Shown piece by piece: positions 34,632-43,400 of a stretch of DNA of 64,000 nucleotides. Made by a program: the position numbers and the translations under genes. The notes beneath the pieces are model-generated. The model did not search any database. It was not told the DNA's origin and saw nothing but the letters and a program-made list of their open reading frames with translations. This stretch comes from Byssovorax sp. (GTDB lineage: Bacteria; Myxococcota_A; Polyangia; Polyangiales; Polyangiaceae), in the NCBI GenBank assembly GCA_025362495.1, contig JANYGI010000144.1, positions 17,897 to 81,896 on the forward strand, written 5' to 3'. Within the stretch, counting starts at the first letter, position 1. Each line of letters starts with the position of its first letter.

Positions 34632-36554
34632 GTGGACGATCCTACGACCGAGAGCCCTCCGCGAGGGCAGACCGAGCTCGACGCCGCGGCGGTGGCCCGC
34701 GCCGCGTCGGCCATCGGCCGCGTGATCTCCGAGCGCTACCGGGTCGACGATCTCCTCGCGATGGGCGGGATGGGCGCGGTCTACCGCGGCACCCACCTGC
34801 TCTTGAAGAAGCGGATCGCGATCAAGATCCTCCACCCGGGCACCGAGAACTTACCCGAGCTGGTGACCCGCTTCGAGCGCGAGGCCATCGCCGGCGCCCA
34901 CGTGCAGCACCCGAACGTCGCGGCCGCCACCGATTTCGGTACGCTCGACGACGGCGGGTATTTCCTGGTGCTCGAGTACGTCAAGGGTCGGACCATCCAC
35001 CACGCGATCAAGCGAGGCGGGGCGTTCCCGCCGGCGCGCGCCGCGACGATCGCGCGGCAGATCGCCTCGGCGCTCGCGGCGGCGCACGCGATTGGCATCA
35101 TCCATCGCGACGTGAAGCCGCGGAACATCATGCTCCTCGAGGGCACCGACGACGTCGCCAAGCTGATCGATTTCGGCCTCGCGAAGGTGCCGGTCGAGGC
35201 GATCTCGGCGGCGGCCGACCGCCTCTCGCGCGTGTCGCTGCTGGGGCGCGGCTCGGCCCTGAGCCAGCGCCACCCGAGCGAGGCCGACCGGCTCACCGTC
35301 GAGGGGATGATCTTCGGGACCATCGCCTACCTGGCGCCCGAGGCCGCGCTCGGCATGGACGCCGTCGACGAGCGGAGCGATCTCTACGCGCTCGGGATCG
35401 TGCTCTACGAGATGCTCGCGGGGAAGCACCCGTTCGACGCCATCGACGCGACCGAGCTCTTCAAGCAGCAGCGCTTCGCGACGCCGCAGCCGATCGCCGA
35501 GCGCGCCCCCGGCGTGGTGGTGCCGGCGGCGCTGGAAGCCGTGATGACGCGGCTGCTCGACAAGGCGCCGGACCTTCGTTATCCGAGCGGCGCCGCCGTG
35601 GTCGCGGCCATCGACGCGGCGATGCTGGAGTCCGCGGGGGAGGCAGGCGAGCCCGCTCCGTCATCGAAGGCGGCCTCGTCGTCCAAGTCGTCCACATCGT
35701 CCACGGTGGAGACATCGTTGACGCCGACCACGCCCGTGCGGCCCGCGAGCTCGGCGGCGTCGGGAGGCCGGACTCGCGTGTTCGTCGGAGGGGCCTTGTT
35801 CTTCGCGCTCGGCGTCGGCGGGATGCTGCTGTTCGCGCGGGAGCGCGGCGGAGAGCCGGTGGCCCACCCGCGCGCCGCAGTAGAGGGCTCCTCGACAGCA
35901 GCGGTCGCGTCGGCGCCCGCGTCGGCGGTCACATCGGCGGTCGCGTCGGCGTCGGCGCCACTGCCGCTTGCCGCATCGGCGCCAGCGTCGCCCGGCGAGG
36001 TTGCTTCCGCGGCGGCAGAGCCGTCCGACGCGCTCACCCTGCGCGTGACCCTGGTCAAGTCGGTGCGGCAGCGCGACTGGGGGCGCGGCGGCGCGGCGCT
36101 GGTGGCGCTGGTCGACGTCGATCCCGGATCGCTGCGGCGGCCCGACGTCGCGGTCGCGGCGCGCGACGTGACGGCGGCGCTGGAGCGCGAGAGCGGGGCC
36201 GAGAAGCTTTTCACGGCCCTGGCGAAGGGGCCCGGCGACGAGGGCCTCGACGTGCTCTACGACATCGTCCAGTCCAAGGGCGGCTCGCACGCCGCCGAGC
36301 GCGCCTCGGACCTCCTCCGGGGAGACGCGGTGTTGCTCCGGGCGTCACCCGCGCTCCGCATCGCCTTCCGGCTCCGCGACGCGTCGTGCGTCGACAAGAT
36401 ACCGCTCTTCGACGTCGCCGCGAAAGAGGGAGACGGGCGGGCGCTCGTGGTGATGGAGACGCAGGGGAGGGCCTGCTTCAAGAAGAGCAAGGAGCTGGAT
36501 TTCGGCATCAAGGAGCTGAAAGACCGGCTGACGCACGCCCCCGCGCCGCGGTGA
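34632..36554 (+). CDS. Membrane-anchored Ser/Thr protein kinase (Hanks type)
   Basis: A 640-residue kinase. The catalytic domain (residues 36-325) has the glycine loop MGGMGAVYRG, Lys65 in IAIKIL, HRDVKPRN with catalytic Asp160, DFG at 180-182 and IAYLAPEAAL. An insert at about 194-225 is Ser/Arg-rich. After a Ser/Thr linker comes one membrane helix at about 383-401. The extracytoplasmic part opens with an Ala/Ser/Pro-rich stretch and ends in a helical domain of about 190 residues with paired Cys (ASCVDK, GRACFKK). A typical myxobacterial signalling kinase. GTG start, agreeing with the length of the N-terminal segment before the kinase core. Confidence 0.93.
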   Translation: MDDPTTESPPRGQTELDAAAVARAASAIGRVISERYRVDDLLAMGGMGAVYRGTHLLLKKRIAIKILHPGTENLPELVTRFEREAIAGAHVQHPNVAAATDFGTLDDGGYFLVLEYVKGRTIHHAIKRGGAFPPARAATIARQIASALAAAHAIGIIHRDVKPRNIMLLEGTDDVAKLIDFGLAKVPVEAISAAADRLSRVSLLGRGSALSQRHPSEADRLTVEGMIFGTIAYLAPEAALGMDAVDERSDLYALGIVLYEMLAGKHPFDAIDATELFKQQRFATPQPIAERAPGVVVPAALEAVMTRLLDKAPDLRYPSGAAVVAAIDAAMLESAGEAGEPAPSSKAASSSKSSTSSTVETSLTPTTPVRPASSAASGGRTRVFVGGALFFALGVGGMLLFARERGGEPVAHPRAAVEGSSTAAVASAPASAVTSAVASASAPLPLAASAPASPGEVASAAAEPSDALTLRVTLVKSVRQRDWGRGGAALVALVDVDPGSLRRPDVAVAARDVTAALERESGAEKLFTALAKGPGDEGLDVLYDIVQSKGGSHAAERASDLLRGDAVLLRASPALRIAFRLRDASCVDKIPLFDVAAKEGDGRALVVMETQGRACFKKSKELDFGIKELKDRLTHAPAPR

Positions 36555-36681
36555 TCGCGCGCCTTCGGGGGGCGAGGGGGGCGAGGAGGGCGAGGCGGGA
36601 TCGCCGAGGGCGTCGCTCTCCGTCGCGACGAGTCCGTGCGCTCGTCTCGCGACGCGCGGCGAGGGTGCTAAGGAACGCGCC

Positions 36682-37539
36682 GTGCGAATCAACGACGACG
36701 GCGACCAGTCCAATATCGAAGATCGACGCGGCCAGGGCGGTGGCGGCGGCGGCGGCGGCATCAAGCTCGGCTTCGGCGGGATGGTGATCGTCGGGATTTT
36801 GAGCCTGATTTTCCGGCGAAATCTCTTCTCCACCCTGGGCGGCTCGGACGGTCCGAGCAATGGCAGCCCCGCCGCGGACAGCCAGCGTGATCCGGCGTCG
36901 GAGGAGCGCGCGAAGAAGGTGGCGGTGTTCGCCTTCAACGACAGCCAGCGCGTCTGGGCGGCCGAGACGCCGCAGCAGCACGTGGCCTACCGGCCCGCCA
37001 AGATGGTGCTCTTCTGGGACGAGACGCGCTCGGGCTGCGGCGCCGCCGACGCCCAGGTCGGCCCGTTCTATTGCCCGACCGACGAGAAGGTCTATCTGGA
37101 TCTCGGCTTCTTCGACGAGCTGGCCAAGCGCTTCGGTGCTCCCGGCGAGTTCGCCCAGGCCTACGTCGTCGCCCACGAGGTCGGTCACCACGTGCAAAAG
37201 CTCCTCGGGATCGAGGGCAAGATGCGTCAGGCGCAATCGCGCTCGCCCGAGCTCAAGAACGAGCTGAGCGAGCGCCTCGAGCTCCAGGCAGACTGCTTTG
37301 CCGGGGTGTGGGGGCACTCGACCAACGACCGACGCTTGCTCGATCCCGGCGACGTCGACGCGGGCCTGAAGGCCGCGGCGTCGATCGGCGACGACAAGCT
37401 GCAGAAAGACGCGACTGGCCGGGTGCGCCCCGAGAAGTTCACCCATGGCACGTCGGAGCAGCGGAAGAAGTGGCTGCTCCGCGGGCTGACATCCGGCAAG
37501 GTCGAGGACTGCGACACCTTCGGCGCGACGTCGTTCTGA
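36682..37539 (+). CDS. Neutral zinc metallopeptidase (YpfJ family)
   Basis: A 285-residue protein with an N-terminal Gly-rich stretch (RGQGGGGGGGGIKLGF), one membrane segment (residues 32-44) and the Zn_peptidase domain. HEVGHH gives zinc ligands His165 and His169 with catalytic Glu166. Nearby AYVVAHEVGHHVQKLLG, then ELQADCFAGVWGHS with the third ligand region, fit the family. FYCPTDEKVYLDLGFFDEL is also diagnostic. The domain is probably outside the cytoplasm; substrate unknown. TAAGGA lies 7 nt before the GTG start. Confidence 0.92.
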   Translation: MRINDDGDQSNIEDRRGQGGGGGGGGIKLGFGGMVIVGILSLIFRRNLFSTLGGSDGPSNGSPAADSQRDPASEERAKKVAVFAFNDSQRVWAAETPQQHVAYRPAKMVLFWDETRSGCGAADAQVGPFYCPTDEKVYLDLGFFDELAKRFGAPGEFAQAYVVAHEVGHHVQKLLGIEGKMRQAQSRSPELKNELSERLELQADCFAGVWGHSTNDRRLLDPGDVDAGLKAAASIGDDKLQKDATGRVRPEKFTHGTSEQRKKWLLRGLTSGKVEDCDTFGATSF

Positions 37540-37559
37540 CGCCGCGCGAAGGCGCCTGA

Positions 37560-38630
37560 TCACTTGGCCTTCTCGGGCTGTGGCACGCCGGGCGGCACCT
37601 GATCGACGGGGATCGATCGCGCGCTCATCGAGCCCGCGGCGGCGCCGCTCGACGTCTTGCCGAGCAGCACGTCGTCGGCGTTGAGGGCGCCGGTGCCCTG
37701 GAGGACGTCGCCCACGAGCTTGAACGAGCCGGTGATCTGCGTGTTGCGCAGGGTGACGGGCGGCGACACCACCACCACGTCGGAGGGCGCGGTGATGAAC
37801 GCCGTGGTGCCGTCGGGCTGATCGATGACGCAGCCGGTGGACTGGAAACTGAACCCGGTGGGAGGCATCGAGTTGGGGAGGAAGTCGGGGAACTCGTCCA
37901 CCGTCCCGGCGCGCTCCGAGGGGACGACGCATTTCTGCGTCGGTAGCAGGCTGCAGACCTTGTCCGAGGGGCACTCGGGGGAGCAGCGTTTGGGATCCGG
38001 GTTGCGGAGGGAGTTGGTGAATCGGCCGACGAAGGCGCCCGTCGCCGGATCGAGGTCGATGGCCGTGAAGAGCTTCACCTGCGCGGGAATGGGGTCGGTC
38101 ACGACGGCGAGGAAGAAGTACGTGCCCGACTGGAACACCGTTGTCGGCTTGTTGCACTTCAGGTCGAACTGGTAGCTGAAGGGGATCCGCCGGCGGGTGG
38201 TGGTGGCGTGTCCTGCCGCGTCGGAGAAGCCCTTTTCGATCAGGAGCACCAGGCTCGCTCCGACCGGGAACGCCGCGCTCGGCTTGATCTTGAGCGAGGT
38301 GTTGTCGGCCGAGAGGACGGCGAATCCACCGGTGTCGCCCTCCACGGGATCGGTGGAGAAGAGCACGTCGAGGCTGGTGTTCGGATCGCTGTCCTCGTCG
38401 CCGAGGTTGCCTTCCACGTCGGTCGTGAGGCGGGCGATCTCGATCTTCACCGTCGCCGGATCGGCCGGCTTGGAGAACGTGAGGATGATCGGGACCTTGG
38501 GATCGGCGAGGTGACTGTTGTCGGCGCCTTCGAGGGTGACGTCGGGCGGGCCCAGGTACTCGGCGCAGCCGGGAGCGGCGAGGAGGGCAGTCGCGAGGAG
38601 GACGAGCGGAGGCGAGAGGCGGCGAGTCAA
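37560..38630 (-). CDS. Ig-like lipoprotein, partner of a porin
   Basis: A 356-residue secreted protein. Start is TTG at 38630, chosen because AGGAGGACACC lies just upstream and a signal peptide with lipobox APGC follows directly. A domain after it (FSKPADPATVKIEIARL) looks like a bacterial Ig-like domain, SGTYFFLAVVTDPI and a Cys-rich segment (CSPECPSDKVCSLLPTQKC) follow. The end is Pro/Lys-rich. It is 13 bp behind the porin gene, so they form an operon and it may be the porin's periplasmic or surface partner. Function unknown. An ATG-initiated version far upstream would lie inside the porin gene. Confidence 0.8.
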   Translation of the reverse strand: MTRRLSPPLVLLATALLAAPGCAEYLGPPDVTLEGADNSHLADPKVPIILTFSKPADPATVKIEIARLTTDVEGNLGDEDSDPNTSLDVLFSTDPVEGDTGGFAVLSADNTSLKIKPSAAFPVGASLVLLIEKGFSDAAGHATTTRRRIPFSYQFDLKCNKPTTVFQSGTYFFLAVVTDPIPAQVKLFTAIDLDPATGAFVGRFTNSLRNPDPKRCSPECPSDKVCSLLPTQKCVVPSERAGTVDEFPDFLPNSMPPTGFSFQSTGCVIDQPDGTTAFITAPSDVVVVSPPVTLRNTQITGSFKLVGDVLQGTGALNADDVLLGKTSSGAAAGSMSARSIPVDQVPPGVPQPEKAK

Positions 38631-38643
38631 GGTGTCCTCCTGA

Positions 38644-40332
38644 TCAGAAGAAGAAGGTCGTGCGCGTCTGGACGAGGCCGCTGCGGACCGCGGCGCCATC
38701 CTGGTTCTGGAGGGCGGCGCCCGGGAAGAGGACGGCGGCCTCGAGGTCGAAGAAGAAGTGATCGAGATACCGCCACTGGACGCGGCCGTCGAGCTCGGTG
38801 CCATAGTAGCTGGCCGGCTTTCCCCCGACGAAGTTGACGAGATCGTCCTGGATCGTGGTCCCGTCGCGGCGCTGGAGCGAGGCCACAGGGTCGATGACCC
38901 GCGCCGGCGCCCAGGCCATGAGCACGCCGCCCCGGAGCAGCACTGTCTTGTGGGGGTGAAGATCGAACTGCGGGAAGATGGCGAAGGCATTGGTGAAGGC
39001 GCCCCGGGTGGCGATGGACTCGGCCGGGAAGGTGGGCGCGCCGAGGCGGCGGAGCGTCTCCACGGCGGCGGCCGACGAGCGCGCCGACTGGAAGGCGATG
39101 GTGTGCTTGAAGAGCAGGAGGCCAACGTTGGTGTCCTCCGAGAAGTTGAACTGCGAGAGCGGCGTCCCCGCGGTGGGATCGGGATCGCCCGAAGCGTAGT
39201 CGGCCTCGAGGTAGAGCGAGGCGAAGCGCTCGTCCCAGCGCACCACGCCGCGGGCGCCGATCTGCCGCACCGTCTGGGGAACGGCAGGATCGCTGTTGAT
39301 GAACTGGTAGGCGATCGCGACCTCTTCCGTGGTGCCGAGGTTGGCGCCGACGTCGAGGCCGGCGGCAAGGTGGTTGTGGAGGAAGCGCGAGGTGAGGCGG
39401 CCGCCGACGCTGTTGATCCGGGTGTGGTACTGCGCGTCCCAGCGATAGGCATGGTAGGCCGAGAGCAGGAGATCGGTGCCGAAGGCGTAGCGCGGCGCGA
39501 GGAAGCGGACGGCGGTGTCCCACTGATTGACGGACTGGCCGAGGTTCTCGGGATTGTCGGTGACGAGGCGATCGTAGGCCAGGGCGAGGATCAGCCCCTC
39601 GCTGGCCGAGGTGTTGCGCTCGCCCTTGGGCTTGAAGGCCTCGAGTGGCTTGGTCGCGAACAGGATGCGATCGACGACGCTGCCGGTGCGCGCGACGCCG
39701 AAGCGGTTGGCGCGCCCGTCGCCGTCGGCGGCCTGGACGCCGGTGCCGATGTTGACGGGCTGGCGTCCGACGCGGAGGAGGCCAAAGGGCAGGGCGACCT
39801 CGCCATAGGCCTTGCGGACCTTGAGCGGATCCTGCGGACAGACGGTGTAAGAATAGGAGTTGGCGTCGAGCGGATTGGGCCCCGTGAGGCCGACGCACGG
39901 GCGCGAGACGTTGGGGTTCTTGGTGGCGACGTTGGTCCCGGCGTTGGAAGAGGGGTTGCCGCCGAAGTCGCCGTTGTCGCCCCAGAGGACGCCGTCGAGC
40001 ACGTCGGTCGAGAAGACGACCTTGACCTTGTCGCGGTAGTCGACGGCGGCGTCGAGCCGGAGGCGGTGCTCGAGCCAGCTCAGCTCGCGATCCTTCTCGC
40101 TGTTGAGGCTCACCGGGTTGACGTAGACGAACTGAGCGCGGTACTCGGCGCCGGCCCGGAAGCCAAAATCACCGAGCGTCCAGCGGGTGCCCTCGTTCGG
40201 CGGGTCGGGGTCCGACCAGGGCTCGAGGGCGTGGGCCGGGGCGGCCGAGAGCGAGAGCAGCGCGAGCGTGGCGAGGGCCGTGAGGCGAGCGCCGAGGCGC
40301 CGAGCGAGCGAGATCGAGATCGAGAGTTGCAC
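38644..40332 (-). CDS. Outer-membrane porin-like barrel
   Basis: A 562-residue exported protein. The GTG at 40332 gives a signal peptide ending APAHA and is preceded by TAGTCT 8 nt upstream. Alternating aromatic and charged strands run through the whole length, and the last residues are TRTTFFF, the Phe-terminated pattern recognised by the BAM machinery. LRVGRQPVNIGTGV in the first third recalls alginate-export/porin families. An acidic/Gly segment (GDNGDFGGNPSS) may form a loop. Substrate unknown. ATG at 40443 would add an N-terminal segment without a signal character, so it is less likely. Confidence 0.8.
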   Translation of the reverse strand: MQLSISISLARRLGARLTALATLALLSLSAAPAHALEPWSDPDPPNEGTRWTLGDFGFRAGAEYRAQFVYVNPVSLNSEKDRELSWLEHRLRLDAAVDYRDKVKVVFSTDVLDGVLWGDNGDFGGNPSSNAGTNVATKNPNVSRPCVGLTGPNPLDANSYSYTVCPQDPLKVRKAYGEVALPFGLLRVGRQPVNIGTGVQAADGDGRANRFGVARTGSVVDRILFATKPLEAFKPKGERNTSASEGLILALAYDRLVTDNPENLGQSVNQWDTAVRFLAPRYAFGTDLLLSAYHAYRWDAQYHTRINSVGGRLTSRFLHNHLAAGLDVGANLGTTEEVAIAYQFINSDPAVPQTVRQIGARGVVRWDERFASLYLEADYASGDPDPTAGTPLSQFNFSEDTNVGLLLFKHTIAFQSARSSAAAVETLRRLGAPTFPAESIATRGAFTNAFAIFPQFDLHPHKTVLLRGGVLMAWAPARVIDPVASLQRRDGTTIQDDLVNFVGGKPASYYGTELDGRVQWRYLDHFFFDLEAAVLFPGAALQNQDGAAVRSGLVQTRTTFFF

Positions 40333-40340
40333 TCCGCGCG

Positions 40341-40346
40341 AGACTA
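40341..40346 (-). promoter_or_regulatory. Candidate -10 element (TAGTCT) 8 nt before the GTG at 40332
   Basis: TAGTCT on the minus strand, with no Shine-Dalgarno. It supports the GTG start at 40332 rather than the upstream ATG. Confidence 0.4.
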
Positions 40347-40464
40347 CAACGAGGCGTGAAGGCTCCGGTTTTTTTTCCAGGCTGGGGAATGCGTCGATCC
40401 GGGGTTGGCGTTCGGTCGCGCACATCGCGGTCGCCCTTTTCACTCGGTCCGCGGCGGAGATTTC

Positions 40465-43400
40465 ATGCCCTCCTCACGACTCCGAGCCCTCGCGCCCTCG
40501 ATCGCGGTGATCCTCTTCGCCTCGGGCTCGATGGTGTGCAGCGGCGTGCAGCCCGGGGCGCAGACGCCCGCGGGCGGCCCCGGCGATTTCCTCGCGCGCT
40601 CTGCGAAGACCACGGAGGGGACGCTGTCGTTCCCGCCGCGCGACGAGGATCGCACAGCGCGGGGCGAGCTCGGTCGCGCCGGCGTGAGGGGATCGACGGT
40701 GGCGCTGTCGGTGCGATCGCCCGAGCTCGGCCCCGATCGCCGGTTCTCGTTCGCGGGGACGGCGGTGCGGATCACCTTCAATCAGCAGATGGAACGAGGC
40801 AAGGGCGTGGCCTCGGGGAAGAAGGGCGCGCTGACCTGGCCGATGCCCGGAGCGATCGCCATCACGCCCGACGTGCCCGGGGCGACGCAGTGGATCGACG
40901 ATCGCACGCTGGAGCTCGCCGCGACGGCGCCGTTCGAGAAGGATCGCGTCTACGCGATCACCGTGCGCGACGTGGCCTCGCTCGGCGGGACGAAGCTCGA
41001 CGCGCCGTGGACCGCGACGTTCACCGCCCAGCCGAGCTTCGTCGTCGCCGGCAAGGAGCTCGGGTATCTGCCGGTGGCGGGCGCGCCCCGGGTGATCGCG
41101 ACGCATCCGCTCGAGGGGAGCCGCGTCGGGCGCGGGAGCGAGATGTCGGTGCTCTTCGATCAGTCGATCGATCTCGGCGCGGCGGCGGCGCTGATCAAGC
41201 TCACCGGGATCAAGGGCGTGACGATCCCGGCGAGCCTCGCGCACCCGATCGGGCCCACGTTTCAAGGGATCAAGGTCGATCCCCGCTTCGTGGTGCTGGT
41301 GCACCCGGCGGCGCCGCTGCCGGCCGGGCAGGAAATCGAGCTCGTCGCCGCCGACCACGATAAAGCGCGGACGCCGCGGACGAGCGGCTTCACGGTCGTC
41401 GATCCGCTGGCGCTGCGGGACGTGACCTGTGGCTGGGGGGCCGGGGACGAGTGCTCGTTCGCGAAGGGCGTGCTCCACACGTCGGAGCACAGCGTTCACG
41501 TGCTCTTCAACAACCAGCTCGACATGTCGGCGAAGACGCTGGCGCAGCGGGTGCGGGTGACGCCGCCCGTGAAGAACCTCTCGGTGCGCGCCGAGGGCTG
41601 GGACGAAGGGCGGATCGTGATCAGCGGCCAGCTCGTCTCGTCGACCACCTACGACGTGGCGATCGACGGGCTCGTGGATCGCTTCGGGCAGCGGCTCGGG
41701 ACGCCGGTGCGGTTCACGATCGCCACGGCGCCCCAGAGCGCGGGCGTGTCGATGGCCGAGGGGTTGATCCTGCTCGACGAAGCCACGACCAAGCACTTCA
41801 CGGTGACGACGCGGAACCTCGCGTCGGCCGAGCTCGAGGCGTGGCCGGTGAAGAGCGGCGACGCGGCGGCGTTCGAGCAGGCGCTCTCGCGGGTGCGATC
41901 GCGGAGCGTGCCGGAGGAGGCGGCGCTGTTCCGCATCCCGGTGACGATCACGCCGAACCGCGACCGATCGGTCGAGACCGCCGTGGATCTCTCCACGCAG
42001 CTCGCCGCGGGGACGAGCTACGTGGTTGCGTTGCGGCCCGGCGCTCCGGCGTTCGGAGCGTCGGCCATGAAGTTCCCGAGGGACAGCGAGGCGACGCGGC
42101 CGCCGGTGGCGCTGCTCGGGCCCGGCAGCTCGAAGGCGCTCGCCGTTCACGCGCGGGTCATCGCAGGATCGACGCTGGTGCACGTGGCGCGGCTCGGGAG
42201 CGGCGAGCCGGTGGCCGGCGCGACTGTCCGCTTCGACGGCGCCGCGGCGAAGCCCGCCGTGACGACCGACGCGCTCGGGGTGGCGGTGCTCGCCGACGAC
42301 GCGACGGCGACGATGCTCGTGGTCCACGCCAGCGACGCGGATCTGCTGCTGCCGACGGGATCGGAGGGGATCACCGCGAAGCAGCTCTTCCCCGGCCTCG
42401 CGTCGGGCGCGGAGGCGGGGGCGGCCGATGCGCGCGCCGTCGTGGTGACCGATCGCGGCATCTACCGGCCGGGATCCACGGCGTTCATCAAGGCGAGCCT
42501 GCGGCGGCTCGCCGGCGACAAGCTGGTGCCGATGGTCGGGGCGCAGGCGGTGATCCATGTCGTGGGGCCGACCGGCGAGGACGCGTTCCGCGAGACGGTG
42601 ACGGCCAACGATCTCGGGAGCGCGGCGATCGCGTTCGCGGTGCCGGAGGGCGCCAAGCTCGGCCGCTACCAGGTGCGCGTCGAGGATCCGAGCGTGGCCG
42701 ATCCGCCGATCGCCAAGGGGATGATCCAGATCGCCGAGTTCGAGGCGCCGCGCTTCGCCGTCGATGTCGACCTGCGCTCGGAGGCCGCGAAGCCCGGGGC
42801 GAAGGCGCGGGCCGCGGAGCTCGCGGCGACGGTGCGCGCGCGGTATCTCTTCGGCGCGCCGATGGATGGCGCGCAGGTGAGCTGGACGCTGAAGCGATCC
42901 GAGGCGCGCTTCCCGGCCGGGCCGCTGACCGAGGCGCTCACGTTCCGCGCCGGCCGCACCTGGTATGACGACGATGACGACGTTGACGATGGTGACGACG
43001 CGCCCGCGCACAAGGGGTGGAGCCGCGCCGGGACCGGCCAGCTCGCGAGCGATGGCACGCTGGTGGTGAAGCAGGCGCTCGACGTCGATCCCGCGCTCGG
43101 GCCGCAGGAGTTCACGCTCGAGGCCGACGTCGCCGACAGCTCGTTCCGGCACATCGCGGGGCGCGGCGCCGTGACGATGAACCCCGCGAAGCGCTACGCG
43201 GGGCTCACGATCGCGCGGGGGTGGGTAGGCCTCGGCGAGGCGATCCCGATCGAGCTCGGCGTGATCGACACCGAGGGGCAGGCCGTCGTCGGGGCGCGGG
43301 TGACGGCTCGCGTCGAGCGGATGGAGTGGAAGTACGCCCAGCGGCGCGGCGCGGGCGGGGCGCTGCGGTGGGACTGGACGTCGCGGCGCGTGCCGGCGGG

